IMG/VR virus record: IMGVR_UViG_3300021960_000159
Span: 1 to 43,232 of that record
Direction: 5' to 3' (one strand)
DNA: 43,232 bases
Origin: a virus
The notes below the pieces were generated by a model that saw only the letters and a program-made list of their open reading frames with translations, was not told the DNA's origin and made no database searches. The position numbers were made by a program, and so were the translations under genes. The stretch's first letter is position 1, and the number at the start of each line of letters is the position of its first letter. This document shows positions 1-9,051 of the stretch, piece after piece.

Positions 1-2
1 CA

Positions 3-593
3 TTCAATCAAAATCTCTCTTCTTGGAATTTAAGTTCTATTGACCAATATGGTCTTATTCAAATGTTTGCAGAAAGTATTGGGTTCAACAATGGTGGTGT
101 AGCATTAACTTGGGACACCACCGGCAAGATTGACATGGCAGAAATGTTCTCCGGTGCTACCGCATTCAATCAAGATATTAGTTCTTGGGATGTAAGTACT
201 GTTACTAATATGGAGTATATGTTCTGGGGGGCTTCTGCATTCAATCAAGACATTAGTACTTGGGATACAAGTAGTGTTCTCTATATGAATAATATGTTCA
301 ATGATGCTACTGCATTTGATCAAGACATTAGTTCTTGGGATACAAGTAGTGTTATTTTTATGAATAGAATGTTCAATGGTGCTTCAGTATTTGATCAAGA
401 CATTAGTTCTTGGGATGTCAGTAGTGTTACTAATATGTATGCTATGTTCAATGGTGCTTCAGTATTTGATCAAGACATTAGTGGTTGGGATGTTAGTCTG
501 ATACCATCACTACCTGCAAATTTTGACACCAACACTAATGTTAACTGGACAACAGCAGAGAAACCTATCTGGGGTACTACTGGTACGCCATAA
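3..593 (+). CDS. BspA-family (DUF285) leucine-rich repeat surface protein, 3' part
   Basis: The reading frame is open from the left edge, so the gene starts outside the window; the first in-window ATG (63) is not a credible start because repeat-like sequence ([12 protein letters not shown]) already precedes it. The visible 196 residues hold about five 25-residue repeats of the type [20 protein letters not shown], the hallmark of the DUF285/BspA family of bacterial surface and adhesion proteins. The last repeat degenerates into a short Trp-rich tail ending WGTTGTP. Two adjacent repeats are nearly identical at DNA level (75-nt period, near 371 and 446), indicating recent tandem duplication. In a phage this could be a receptor-binding tip or a host-surface protein; nothing here decides between them. 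It lies directly upstream of the late promoter at 597. Confidence 0.85.
   Translation, partial: FNQNLSSWNLSSIDQYGLIQMFAESIGFNNGGVALTWDTTGKIDMAEMFSGATAFNQDISSWDVSTVTNMEYMFWGASAFNQDISTWDTSSVLYMNNMFNDATAFDQDISSWDTSSVIFMNRMFNGASVFDQDISSWDVSSVTNMYAMFNGASVFDQDISGWDVSLIPSLPANFDTNTNVNWTTAEKPIWGTTGTP
165..500 (+). repeat. 75-nt tandem repeats inside the BspA-like gene
   Basis: About four in-frame copies of a 75-nt unit encoding (A/V)F(N/D)QDIS(S/T/G)WD(V/T)S. The copies beginning near 371 and 446 share an uninterrupted identical stretch of over 35 nt, while the others have drifted, so copy number has probably changed recently by slippage or recombination. Confidence 0.85.
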
Positions 594-596
594 TCG

Positions 597-604
597 TATA
601 AATA
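597..604 (+). promoter_or_regulatory. T4-type late promoter
   Basis: Exact TATAAATA octamer, the -10 element of T4 late promoters (used with the gp55 sigma factor and gp45 clamp). It lies 44 nt before the ATG of the terminase small-subunit remnant, the ancestral position for a terminase promoter. It would now also transcribe the inserted cassette and the intact terminase genes. Confidence 0.75.
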
Positions 605-647
605 TAGAATAACAATTGATAGTACTATTATAGCAGAGGATTATATC

Positions 648-770
648 ATGAGCAAAGACATCATCGCTGAAAATCTAGGCCTTAGGCCGTTGTCGGAAAT
701 CGAAGAATCGACAGAAGAGACACTTCCTGCTGTTCAGCAAGATCTTACGTATTTGACTTGTCGAACCTGA
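648..770 (+). pseudogene. Remnant of a terminase small subunit (gp16) gene, 5' end only
   Basis: A 40-codon reading frame starting MSKDIIAENLGLRPLSEIEE. Its first ~31 residues align with the start of the intact small terminase at 2653 (MNDKIDEVLGIRPLSEIEE), including the LG(L/I)RPLSEIEE core, then the similarity stops and the frame runs to TGA. Synonymous positions differ considerably between the two copies (for example CTTAGGCCGTTGTCG against ATTAGGCCTCTCTCT), so this is not a recent local duplication. The likeliest reading is that it is the original 5' end of gp16, cut off when the 806-2656 cassette arrived together with a replacement gp16 5' end. It could still be translated as a short peptide; a GAGGA lies 8 nt upstream of the ATG. 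Confidence 0.75.
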
Positions 771-778
771 CATAAATA
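771..778 (+). promoter_or_regulatory. Possible variant late promoter (CATAAATA)
   Basis: One mismatch from TATAAATA, directly after the stop of the gp16 remnant and 28 nt before the ATG of the cytidylyltransferase gene. The position suits a late promoter for the inserted cassette, but the first base deviates. Confidence 0.4.
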
Positions 779-805
779 TTGATATTATGATGAGGAATTT
801 ATATT

Positions 806-1219
806 ATGAAAGTTGGTTTTACTTGCAGCACGTTTGATTTGCTTCATGCTGGTCATGTACAAATGCTTCGAGAAGCAAAAGCACAATGTGATTATTTGAT
901 TTGTGGTCTTCAAGTCGATCCTAACGTAGATCGCCCAGAAAAAAACAAACCCATTCAAACAATCGTCGAAAGATATACTCAACTCAAAGCCGTGAGCTAC
1001 GTAGATGAGATTATCCCTTATGGTACAGAACAGGATCTTGAAGATATTCTTCAAATGTATCCTATTAATGTACGTGTCTTAGGCGAAGAATATCGCGATA
1101 AAGAATTTACTGGAAAAGATATTTGTCGTAAAAGAGACATTGATTTATACTTTAATAAGAGAGATCATCGTTTTAGTAGTAGCGATTTAAGAAAACGAGT
1201 ATGTACACGTGAAGAATAG
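806..1219 (+). CDS. Cytidylyltransferase-like nucleotidyltransferase (TagD/GCT type)
   Basis: 137 residues, about the length of glycerol-3-phosphate cytidylyltransferase. The N-terminus has the nucleotidyltransferase signature TFDLLHAGHVQML with the HxGH motif at residues 14-17, and the C-terminus has SSSDLRKR (124-131), in the position of the ISSTxI/R nucleotide-binding motif. Family members activate a small alcohol or sugar phosphate with CTP (or ATP), giving CDP-linked precursors for surface polymers; the substrate here cannot be told. A GAGGAA Shine-Dalgarno precedes the ATG. The gene heads a three-gene cassette with two FkbM methyltransferases, which suggests a role in modifying host or virion glycans. 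The next gene overlaps its end by 11 nt. Confidence 0.85.
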   Translation: MKVGFTCSTFDLLHAGHVQMLREAKAQCDYLICGLQVDPNVDRPEKNKPIQTIVERYTQLKAVSYVDEIIPYGTEQDLEDILQMYPINVRVLGEEYRDKEFTGKDICRKRDIDLYFNKRDHRFSSSDLRKRVCTREE

Positions 1220-1922
1220 GAAAAAAGCACTCAACCAAGTAATGGATACCGGTGGTTTGGTATTCGAAATGGTGTCAACCTTTTATAACGAATTTTGGGT
1301 TTACAAAGATTATGAATGGTGGTATAAAGTACAACCAGGTGATGTGGTTGTCGACCTTGGTGCATGCATTGGAATGATGTCTGCCGATTCACTTGACAAA
1401 GGCGCATCAAAAGTTTATATGGTAGAAGGCAATAGACACTTATTAAAAACTGCTATTAAAAACGTTTCTGAATATATGATGAATGAGCCCGACCCAAAAG
1501 TATATCCTATTAATGCTATCATTGGCTCCTCTGAAGGCGTCTATATTACAGTTGAAGATGAGACAACAGAAGATGAGATAGATAAAATGTCATTCAAAGA
1601 ATTGATTGATACCTACGATATAGATAAAATAGATTTCTTAAAGGTTGATATTGAAGGTGCCGAATACGACGTTTTCACCGAAGAAAATCTAGAATATATG
1701 ATGAATAACGTTAAACATATCGCAATTGAAATTCATACTCACGGAAATTTAGATAAATTTTTTCACTTTAGAGATACATTTTTAAAGCCTTTCAAAAACT
1801 CGAGTGATCATGCGATTCGAGAAAAAAGCAACATTCCACCAAATTTTATATGGGATGACGATAAAATGATAAACCTTCCAGTTGGAAGATCTTACTTTAT
1901 GTTATACATTACGAGAATTTAG
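1209..1922 (+). CDS. FkbM-family SAM-dependent methyltransferase, copy 1
   Basis: 237 residues. A class I methyltransferase SAM-binding motif (DVVVDLGACIGMMS, with D49/G51/G55) is followed by YMVEGN at the end of beta-2, and the FkbM C-terminal signature FLKVDIEGAEYDVF comes later. The GTG start, overlapping the previous gene by 11 nt, is supported because the resulting N-terminus (MKNRKKALNQVMDTGGL) aligns without gaps with that of the next gene (MDKNYKALNENIDCGLL). FkbM enzymes typically O-methylate sugars or hydroxyl groups, so this probably acts on a glycan or a CDP-linked intermediate made nearby. It forms a tandem paralogous pair with the 1925 gene. Confidence 0.88.
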   Translation: MKNRKKALNQVMDTGGLVFEMVSTFYNEFWVYKDYEWWYKVQPGDVVVDLGACIGMMSADSLDKGASKVYMVEGNRHLLKTAIKNVSEYMMNEPDPKVYPINAIIGSSEGVYITVEDETTEDEIDKMSFKELIDTYDIDKIDFLKVDIEGAEYDVFTEENLEYMMNNVKHIAIEIHTHGNLDKFFHFRDTFLKPFKNSSDHAIREKSNIPPNFIWDDDKMINLPVGRSYFMLYITRI

Positions 1923-1924
1923 TT

Positions 1925-2656
1925 ATGGATAAAAATTACAAAGCATTAAACGAAAACATTGATTGTGGATTATTAAGCGTCCACCACATAGCAAATATGA
2001 GAAACGAATTCTTCGTAAGAAAAGATTATGAGTGGTGGGGTAAAGTACAATCGGGTGACGTTGTTGTAGATATTGGTACGTGTGTTGGAATGTTTTCTTG
2101 TTCTGCCCTTGACGAAGGTGCTTCAAAGGTATACATGGTTGAGCCAAACAAAGAGTTACTTAAGCTTGCCATGAAAAACACTCAAGAATATGTAATTAGT
2201 AAACCAACATCACCCGTTGTTCCCATTCATGCAGCAATTGTTTCTGATGAAAGTCATATTAAACAAATATACAATCCAGAAGAAGCAGGTGATTACGAAC
2301 GGCTTACATTTAGACAATTGCTCGATACGTATAATATAGATAAGATAGACTATTTAAAAATAGATTGCGAAGGTGGAGAGTATGATATTCTCACGACTGA
2401 AAATTTAGAATGGATAGATAAGAACGTAAAGCATATTGCTGTTGAAGTGCATACTCGACACTATGAAAATGGCGGGTGGGATTTTATTAAATTTAGAAAT
2501 GAGTTTTTAAAACATTTTATTGATAAAGGAGTAGTGAGGTTTATGCATAAAGAGCTCGGTACTATTATATACAACGACTCTGCTATTCTCAATAAAAATT
2601 ATAATATTTTTCCACCAGAATTTATGATTTATATCACAAACGGTCAAACGGCATGA
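1925..2656 (+). CDS. FkbM-family SAM-dependent methyltransferase, copy 2
   Basis: 243 residues, paralogous to the preceding gene along its whole length: DYEWWxKVQxGDVVVD, GASKVYMVE and the IDYLKIDCEGGEYDIL block align in register. SAM-binding residues D49, G51 and G55 are kept. It diverges most in the last 60 residues, where acceptor specificity may lie. It starts 2 nt after the previous stop, and its TGA overlaps the ATG of the terminase small subunit (ATGA), so the inserted cassette is translationally coupled to an essential packaging gene. Likely substrate: a sugar hydroxyl, by family. Confidence 0.88.
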   Translation: MDKNYKALNENIDCGLLSVHHIANMRNEFFVRKDYEWWGKVQSGDVVVDIGTCVGMFSCSALDEGASKVYMVEPNKELLKLAMKNTQEYVISKPTSPVVPIHAAIVSDESHIKQIYNPEEAGDYERLTFRQLLDTYNIDKIDYLKIDCEGGEYDILTTENLEWIDKNVKHIAVEVHTRHYENGGWDFIKFRNEFLKHFIDKGVVRFMHKELGTIIYNDSAILNKNYNIFPPEFMIYITNGQTA

Positions 2657-3090
2657 ACGATAAAATAGATGAAGTCTTAGGAATTAGGCCTCTCTCTGAA
2701 ATAGAAGAAAAGAAAGAAAATCTTCCTGTTGAAAGGCAGGAACATCTTCCCGCAGCACCTAAAACTCGTACAAAAGAAGCCGCTGAAAATATCGCTGATA
2801 TCGAGTTGGCCAAAAGAAATATTGAAAACATCATTGGTCTCGGCGATGATGCAGTAAAAGAAATGGTTTCAATAGCAAAACAATCGGAATCTCCTCGAGC
2901 CTTTGAGGTCGTGTCTACTCTTATGAAAACTCTTCTCGACGCAAACAAAGATTATGTTGAGCTCTCTACTAAAAAAAGGTTTGCAAAAGAGGAAGAAGAG
3001 ACAAAACAAGAAACTAATATCACCAATAATAATCTGATTGTATCAACCGCAGATCTTCTCAAAATGTTGAAGGGAGAAGGTAGTGAGTAA
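2653..3090 (+). CDS. 16: Terminase small subunit (gp16)
   Basis: 145 residues, slightly shorter than T4 gp16 (164). It sits immediately before, and overlaps, the large terminase, the invariant gp16 position. The middle (about residues 48-115) reads as amphipathic helices (IADIELAKRNIENIIGLGDDAVKEM...), as expected for the oligomerising DNA-recognition subunit that feeds DNA to gp17. The N-terminus LGIRPLSEIEE is repeated in the truncated copy at 648. Start ATG overlaps the FkbM stop. The charged C-terminal tail runs into the gp17 start. Confidence 0.88.
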   Translation: MNDKIDEVLGIRPLSEIEEKKENLPVERQEHLPAAPKTRTKEAAENIADIELAKRNIENIIGLGDDAVKEMVSIAKQSESPRAFEVVSTLMKTLLDANKDYVELSTKKRFAKEEEETKQETNITNNNLIVSTADLLKMLKGEGSE

Positions 3091-4711
3091 TGGTGGTTAC
3101 TTAGGTAACATCCAACTCAAGAGATCTGGCCAAGATATAGAATGGACTGCCGATCTTTTAAAGGAATACGTCAAGTGTGCTCAAGATCCATCTTATTTTG
3201 CAGAAAATTATATTAAAATTGTACATGTTGACAGGGGTCTAATTCCACTTTCTCTTTATTCTTATCAAAGAGAAATCATAGAAAAAATTACTAATAATAG
3301 AAGGGTAGCTGTACTTACAGCTCGTCAGGCAGGTAAAACTACAACTGCTGTTGGAATTATTTTACACTATATTCTTTTTAATGAACATAAGACAGTTGCT
3401 ATTCTGGCAAATAAAGGAGATGCCGCTCGAGAAGTATTAGGTAGAGTTCAATTAGCTTATGAAGCTTTACCTCGATGGATGCAGCAGGGTGTAGAAGAAT
3501 GGAACAAAGGTAACATTACTCTTGAAAATGGGTGTAAAATATACGCTGGTACTACTACCTCGAGTGCTATTCGTGGTAAGTCTATATCATTCCTATACCT
3601 CGACGAGGTTGCTTTTATTGAAGGATATGACGAATTTTTCGCCTCTGTGTATCCTACAATCTCTTCTGGTGAATCAACAAAACTCTTAATGACATCCACA
3701 CCAAATGGATTAAACCACTTCTGGAAGACCTGTAAAGGGGCTGAAGAGGGTACAAATGGCTATGAGTATGTAAAAGTAATGTGGAACGATGTTCCTGGCC
3801 GTGATGAGAAGTGGAAAAACGAAACGATGGAAGCTTTAGATCATGATGAACAAAAATTTAGACAAGAATATTGTGGAGAGTTTTTAGGCAGCTCTGGAAC
3901 ACTTATTGATGGAAGTAAACTTAAACAACTTGCTTATGATATACCATTAGTAGAAAGAGAAAACATTTATCAATACGAAAGGCAAGAAGAAGATCATATT
4001 TATGTAATGACGTGTGATGTTTCGCGTGGTAAAGGTTTAGACTATTCAACATTCAACGTTATTGACATCACTCAAATGCCATACAAACAAGTATGTGTGT
4101 TTAGAGATAACTATGTAACTCCTGTTGATTTTGCTTCAGTTATATATAGAATAGCGATGTTGTATAACGAAGCAAGCGTTTTAATTGAAATTAACGATAT
4201 AGGCGAGCAAGTATCAGACGTTCTTTCGATGGACTTTGGATATGAAAATATCTTATTCACCGAAAACGCTGGAAGATCTGGAAAAAGAATTTCTGCTGGC
4301 TATGGAGCAGGTAAAAGAGCCGATAACGGAATAAGAACAACAAAAACCGTTAAGTCTATTGGTTGCTCTATTCTTAAAATGCTTATAGAACAAAATCAAT
4401 TATCACTTAGAGACTTTAATACAATACAAGAATTATCACGCTTTTCGAAGAAAGGTTCATCTTTCGAGGCCGAACCTGGACATCATGATGATTTAGTAAT
4501 GAATTTAGTTATTTTTTCTTGGCTAACTGACCAAGATTATTTTAAAGAATTGGCTGACATAAATACTTTAATGAAATTGAGAGAAAAATCCGAAGAACAA
4601 TTGGAAGAAGAACTTTTGCCATTTGGCTTTATTGATATAGGTGACGAAGTAGAAGATAATAATTTAAAGGGTTGGACCGCTGTTAAGGAACAAGAAGACT
4701 GGAGTTGGTAA
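3083..4711 (+). CDS. 17: Terminase large subunit (gp17), ATPase-nuclease
   Basis: 542 residues. The packaging motor subunit: the ATPase domain shows Walker A TARQAGKTTTA (about residues 80-88) and Walker B FLYLDEVAF (about 170-178), with the coupling motif MTSTPNG downstream. The C-terminal RNase H-like nuclease has acidic residues in CDVSRGKGLD (about 310-320), IEINDIG (about 367) and HHDDLVMN (about 466). It starts with GTG inside the end of gp16 (8-nt overlap); the GGGAGAAGG just upstream is a good Shine-Dalgarno. It cleaves concatemeric DNA and pumps it into the prohead through the portal (7382 gene). Confidence 0.97.
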   Translation: MSNGGYLGNIQLKRSGQDIEWTADLLKEYVKCAQDPSYFAENYIKIVHVDRGLIPLSLYSYQREIIEKITNNRRVAVLTARQAGKTTTAVGIILHYILFNEHKTVAILANKGDAAREVLGRVQLAYEALPRWMQQGVEEWNKGNITLENGCKIYAGTTTSSAIRGKSISFLYLDEVAFIEGYDEFFASVYPTISSGESTKLLMTSTPNGLNHFWKTCKGAEEGTNGYEYVKVMWNDVPGRDEKWKNETMEALDHDEQKFRQEYCGEFLGSSGTLIDGSKLKQLAYDIPLVERENIYQYERQEEDHIYVMTCDVSRGKGLDYSTFNVIDITQMPYKQVCVFRDNYVTPVDFASVIYRIAMLYNEASVLIEINDIGEQVSDVLSMDFGYENILFTENAGRSGKRISAGYGAGKRADNGIRTTKTVKSIGCSILKMLIEQNQLSLRDFNTIQELSRFSKKGSSFEAEPGHHDDLVMNLVIFSWLTDQDYFKELADINTLMKLREKSEEQLEEELLPFGFIDIGDEVEDNNLKGWTAVKEQEDWSW

Positions 4712-4724
4712 AAAAGTCTAGTTT

Positions 4725-4732
4725 TATAAATA
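4725..4732 (+). promoter_or_regulatory. T4-type late promoter upstream of tail sheath
   Basis: Exact TATAAATA between the gp17 stop and the gp18 start, about 60 nt before the gp18 ATG. Probably drives gp18 and, with no terminator visible, the following tail and portal genes. Confidence 0.82.
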
Positions 4733-4791
4733 AAGAATAGTGAACAAACCTGACTAACGCTTTAACGTAGATCAATATAAAGGAGAAAAAA

Positions 4792-6798
4792 ATGGCTTTT
4801 TCCGTAAGTCCTTCCGTGATTGTTCGAGAAGTTGACGCATCGGCAGCTGTACCGGCCATTGCGACGCCGCCAGCAGCAATTGCTGGTGTATTCAATTGGG
4901 GCCCCACTAATGAAGCAATTCTTATTTCTTCGGAAGACGAATTAGTAAGCCGATTTGGTAAGCCTTCAAATGACAATTACGAAACATTTTTCGTAGCAGC
5001 AGATTATTTAGCTTATGCAAATGCGATTTGGGTTGCTCGAGCTGATAATGACGCTACAAAGGCACATTCTGATACAGCAATTGATGTATCCGTTCAAGGT
5101 AATACCACTACTACAAGTAGTGCGTTCGAAGCTCTCCATGCTGGTGCTCTCGGAAACTCATTGAGTGTTATTTGGAGCGGTAGTGCCGGATACGAACAAA
5201 CTATTTATGAAGTTGGTGGAATCGACGGCAGTCATCCATTTGGTAACACCGCTGTATCTAATTCATTAGATTTTAATTCTGGTACAACAGCACAAACTGA
5301 GCTTTACTTTCGTGTTGAAGTAGCAGATAAAATTGCCGATAATTTAATCGAAGCTGGCAGCTTAATTGAAGTTGGTAACGACGGAATTGGCTATTTTAAT
5401 TTAACAGTTGCTTCATTTACTGAAACATCTCTTGATATTAATGGTGACCCAACTACTAATGCACCCGATATTGCTGGTTATGATTATAATATCAGAACAG
5501 TAGAAAAATATCTTGGTTCTGCTGATAACTGGAGTCAAGTAAGACTGAGAGTTAAGTATAAGTATGGTGATTTGTATGAAGGTGCTCCAGCAGCCGGTAA
5601 TTATCACATTACAGTACTCGATAGAGACGGTGGTATTACAGGAACTTCTGGAACTGTACTCGAAACTTACTCAGATGTTTCTATTTCAAACACAGATCAA
5701 AGTGCTGATGGTAGATCTAAATATTATCAAACATTAATTGAAAATAATTCTGCTTATATCGCTCTTAGAAGTGGTACTGCATTTGAAAATTCTGGAACAG
5801 GCATTACTATTCAAAATATGGGTAATCCTGGTTCACAAATTGGATTTAATACTGCAGACGAAGAGTATACAGTTACAACTGCTGTAGCAGTAAACGGTTC
5901 ATCTGAATCGAGCTTATCATTAGCTGGATTAGCAACAGCTTACGATTTGTTTAAAAATTCAAACGAAATTGATGTTTCTTTTATTCTTACTGGTAAAAAT
6001 GACGATAATGGTGTTGTTGCTAATTATGTTATTGGTAATGTTGCTGAATATAGAAAAGATTGTGTTGCTTTTGTTTCACCTTCTAAAGAAGCTTCGGTTG
6101 ATTCAGCAGCTGCTAATACTAAGTTGGTAAATATCATTGCTTATCGTAATAAGATTCAAAGTTCATCTTATTCGTTCATTGATTCTGGTTATAAGTATCG
6201 TTACGATAAGTATAATGATAAGTATCGCTGGGTTCCAATGAATGGTGATGCAGCTGGTCTTTGCTCAAGAGTTGAGCCTTATGAGTCTCCAGCTGGTTAT
6301 AGAAGAGGTGTTATTAAAAATGTTGTTAAGTTGGCTTTCAATCCTAATAAGGCTCAGAGAGATCAACTTTACTCATCTAGCATTAACCCAATTATGTCTC
6401 AAATCGGTCAAGGTATTTTACTCTTTGGCGATAAGACTGGTCAAGGATTTGTAAGTTCATTTGACAGAATCAACGTAAGAAGATTGTTTATTGCAGTAGA
6501 AAAAGCCATTGCTACTGCTGCTCAATCATTCTTATTTGAATTGAACGATGAGTTTACTCAAACACAATTTAAGAATATTGTAGAACCATTCCTGAGAGAA
6601 ATCCAAGGCAGACGTGGTATTACAGACTTCAGAGTAATTTCTGATGGTACTGTTAACACTGCTGAAGTTATTGATCAGAATAAGTTCAAGGCAAATATCT
6701 TTATTAAACCCGCTCGTTCAATCAACGTTATTGAGCTTACTTTTGTTGCTACAAGAACAGGTATTGAATTCGACGAAATTGTTGGCTCACTTACGTAA
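4792..6798 (+). CDS. 18: Tail sheath protein (gp18)
   Basis: 668 residues, close to T4 gp18 (659). The N-terminus (SPSVIVREVDASA, then GVFNWGPTNEAILISSEDELVSRFGKP) is typical of contractile sheath proteins. The C-terminal third (RDQLYSSSINPIM, GFVSSFDRINVRRLFIAVEKAI, FLFELND...) is the conserved sheath core that binds the tube. The middle is a variable, beta-rich protruding region. Strong Shine-Dalgarno AAGGAG before ATG. Followed by the tube gene, the standard order. Confidence 0.96.
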   Translation: MAFSVSPSVIVREVDASAAVPAIATPPAAIAGVFNWGPTNEAILISSEDELVSRFGKPSNDNYETFFVAADYLAYANAIWVARADNDATKAHSDTAIDVSVQGNTTTTSSAFEALHAGALGNSLSVIWSGSAGYEQTIYEVGGIDGSHPFGNTAVSNSLDFNSGTTAQTELYFRVEVADKIADNLIEAGSLIEVGNDGIGYFNLTVASFTETSLDINGDPTTNAPDIAGYDYNIRTVEKYLGSADNWSQVRLRVKYKYGDLYEGAPAAGNYHITVLDRDGGITGTSGTVLETYSDVSISNTDQSADGRSKYYQTLIENNSAYIALRSGTAFENSGTGITIQNMGNPGSQIGFNTADEEYTVTTAVAVNGSSESSLSLAGLATAYDLFKNSNEIDVSFILTGKNDDNGVVANYVIGNVAEYRKDCVAFVSPSKEASVDSAAANTKLVNIIAYRNKIQSSSYSFIDSGYKYRYDKYNDKYRWVPMNGDAAGLCSRVEPYESPAGYRRGVIKNVVKLAFNPNKAQRDQLYSSSINPIMSQIGQGILLFGDKTGQGFVSSFDRINVRRLFIAVEKAIATAAQSFLFELNDEFTQTQFKNIVEPFLREIQGRRGITDFRVISDGTVNTAEVIDQNKFKANIFIKPARSINVIELTFVATRTGIEFDEIVGSLT

Positions 6799-6804
6799 TA
6801 AATA
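6797..6804 (+). promoter_or_regulatory. Possible weak late promoter (AATAAATA)
   Basis: Octamer differing from TATAAATA only at base 1, overlapping the gp18 stop and 23 nt before the tail-tube ATG. The same variant recurs before the 13562 and 19829 genes. Confidence 0.35.
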
Positions 6805-6826
6805 ATAGGAAAAGGAGAACGAGACA

Positions 6827-7360
6827 ATGGCATTTAATATTAACGAGTTTAAATCACAGCTTACAGGCGGTGGTGCTCGTCCATCTCTCTTCCAGGTTCA
6901 GATTTTAAACCCTGTTGCTCCTGAGGCCGACTTTAAGGTACCATTCATGGTTAGATCGGCAGGTATTCCTGCCTCTAACGTTGGAGCTTTTCAGGTACCT
7001 TATTTCGGTCGAAATATAAAGTACGCAGGTGATAGAACATTTGACGACTGGTCTGTTACTGTTATTAATGATGAAGATTTTGCTATTAGAAATTCACTGG
7101 AAGCTTGGTCAAACGCTATTAATTCTCATGATGGAAACTTGAGATCACTTCCCCAAAATTATAAATCTAACGGAATTATTACACAATTTAGTAAAGATGG
7201 TACGGCCCTTAGGTCTTACGTTTTTGAAGGTATGTATCCTATTATAATCGACGGCATTGCTCTCGATTGGGGTGCTTCCGATACTATTGAAGAGTTTGGT
7301 GTAACGTTCCAATATGATTTCTGGAGAGTTGAAGGCGTCACCGGTATTCCCACTACTTAA
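6827..7360 (+). CDS. 19: Tail tube protein (gp19)
   Basis: 177 residues (T4 gp19: 163). It follows the sheath gene and shows the tube-protein pattern: an N-terminal FNINEFKSQL and RPSLFQVQI, the central YAGDRTFDDWSVTVINDEDF stretch and a C-terminal EEFGVTFQYDFWR strand. It polymerises as hexameric rings that form the inner conduit for DNA. AAAGGAG lies upstream of the ATG. Confidence 0.95.
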   Translation: MAFNINEFKSQLTGGGARPSLFQVQILNPVAPEADFKVPFMVRSAGIPASNVGAFQVPYFGRNIKYAGDRTFDDWSVTVINDEDFAIRNSLEAWSNAINSHDGNLRSLPQNYKSNGIITQFSKDGTALRSYVFEGMYPIIIDGIALDWGASDTIEEFGVTFQYDFWRVEGVTGIPTT

Positions 7361-7381
7361 TATTCAAGGAGTGGCTAAATT

Positions 7382-9046
7382 ATGAAGCTGTTTGGTTTTG
7401 AAATCAAAAGGGCGGATGATGACGAGAAAAAACCCGTATCATTCGCCGATCCAATAAATGACGATGGTGCACTTACCATATCTAACTCGCTCGGTGGATT
7501 TTATTCCACCGGGCTAGATATGGAAGGCTCAGCTAAATCAGAAGCTGAGCTCATCACTCGTTACCGCAATATGTCTATGCAACCAGAAATTACTCAAGCT
7601 ATTGACGAAGTAGTTAATGAAGCTATTAATGTTGATACGTTTGATGAAGTAGTTGAAATTGTTCTAGAAGACACAGATCTTCCGGATAAAGTTGTCGATA
7701 AAGTTCAAGAAGAATTCTATAACATATTAAAATTGTTTGATTTTTCAAATAATGGTTATGATATGTTTCAAAAGTTTTATGTTGATGGTAGGTTAAACTA
7801 TCATATTATCATTGACGAAGAAAACCTTAAAAAAGGTATTGTAGAATTAAGATATATTGATCCTCGCAAAATCAAGCTTGTCCGTGAAATGAAAAAGGAT
7901 AAAACCGGTCAAACAATTGCAAAATCGATTAAAGCAGAATATTACATATATTCAGAAAATGGTTTTGGGCAAAGCCAAGGCGGCAATCTTTCTATGCAAG
8001 GTGGGGCTGGTCAAACATCAGTTAAAATATCAAAAGATTCAATTGGTCGAATAACTTCTGGTATTACGAATGAGACTAATTCAATGGTATTGTCTCATCT
8101 TCATGCTGCTTTAAAACCTCTTAACCAATTAAGAATGTTAGAAGATGCTACTATCATTTACACTCTTACAAGAGCGCCAGAGCGTAGAATTTTTTATATT
8201 GACGTAGGAAATCTTCCAAAATCAAAAGCAGAACAATATATCAGAGATATGATGGTTCGTCATAAAAATAAGCTTCAATATAATTCATCTACAGGTGAAA
8301 TTACTGATGGCCGAAAAATGATGACGATGACAGAAGACTTTTGGTTTCCGAGAAGAGGTGGTGATAGATCTACAGAAGTTGATACTCTTGCCGGTGGTAC
8401 CTCTCAGGCATTAAGTACCGATGAAAATCTTCAATATTTTCAAAGAAAGCTTTTTAAGTCTCTTAAAGTACCTTTATCTCGTCTTGAACCAGAAACGATG
8501 TATTCTTTTGGTAGAGTATCAGAAATTACACGAGACGAACTTAAGTTTGGTAAATTTGTTCGAAGGCTGAGAACTCGTTTTTCTTGGCTATTTAATATTA
8601 TTCTTGAAAAACAATTGGTTCTTAAGGGAGTAATGAGTCCCGAAGATTTTTCTAAAATCCGAAATGATATTCGTTACGACTTTATAAAAGATAATTATTT
8701 TGAAGAATTAAAGATGGCTGAAATTATTCGTGAACGTATGACAACTTTGAGAGAAATTGAAGAATACAAAGGTGAGTACTTTTCTAAAGCTTGGATTCAA
8801 AAAAATGTTCTTAATATGACCGAAGACGACATTGAAGAAATTCAACAAGAAATTGAAGACGAAAAAGCAGGCGAACCAGATCTCGATGGCATGGATGCAG
8901 ATCAAGATGATGGTGAAAATTTTGATAATGAAACCGAAACAAACCAACCAAAAACAAAAACAAATTACATAACTGATTCGGAGAAACTAGAAGAAAGTCA
9001 GCTTAAGCTCATTGAAAGCATGACGAAATTTATTGATTCGGAGTAA
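7382..9046 (+). CDS. 20: Portal vertex protein (gp20)
   Basis: 554 residues (T4 gp20: 524). Position after gp19 and family motifs fit: early [22 protein letters not shown], then [14 protein letters not shown], the helical-stem region ([28 protein letters not shown]) and [10 protein letters not shown]. It forms the dodecameric DNA gate on which the prohead assembles and to which gp17 docks. The C-terminal 60 residues are very acidic ([18 protein letters not shown]), longer than in T4. AAGGAG upstream. Confidence 0.96.
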   Translation: MKLFGFEIKRADDDEKKPVSFADPINDDGALTISNSLGGFYSTGLDMEGSAKSEAELITRYRNMSMQPEITQAIDEVVNEAINVDTFDEVVEIVLEDTDLPDKVVDKVQEEFYNILKLFDFSNNGYDMFQKFYVDGRLNYHIIIDEENLKKGIVELRYIDPRKIKLVREMKKDKTGQTIAKSIKAEYYIYSENGFGQSQGGNLSMQGGAGQTSVKISKDSIGRITSGITNETNSMVLSHLHAALKPLNQLRMLEDATIIYTLTRAPERRIFYIDVGNLPKSKAEQYIRDMMVRHKNKLQYNSSTGEITDGRKMMTMTEDFWFPRRGGDRSTEVDTLAGGTSQALSTDENLQYFQRKLFKSLKVPLSRLEPETMYSFGRVSEITRDELKFGKFVRRLRTRFSWLFNIILEKQLVLKGVMSPEDFSKIRNDIRYDFIKDNYFEELKMAEIIRERMTTLREIEEYKGEYFSKAWIQKNVLNMTEDDIEEIQQEIEDEKAGEPDLDGMDADQDDGENFDNETETNQPKTKTNYITDSEKLEESQLKLIESMTKFIDSE

Positions 9047-9051
9047 GCGTT

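Noticed and set aside
165-500. Regular 75-nt repeats considered as a CRISPR-like array
   Set aside because: The repeats are in frame, encode BspA units without spacers and vary like coding sequence.
785-1054. 89-aa minus-strand frame within the cytidylyltransferase gene
   Set aside because: Antisense to a gene with clear HxGH motif and ribosome binding site.
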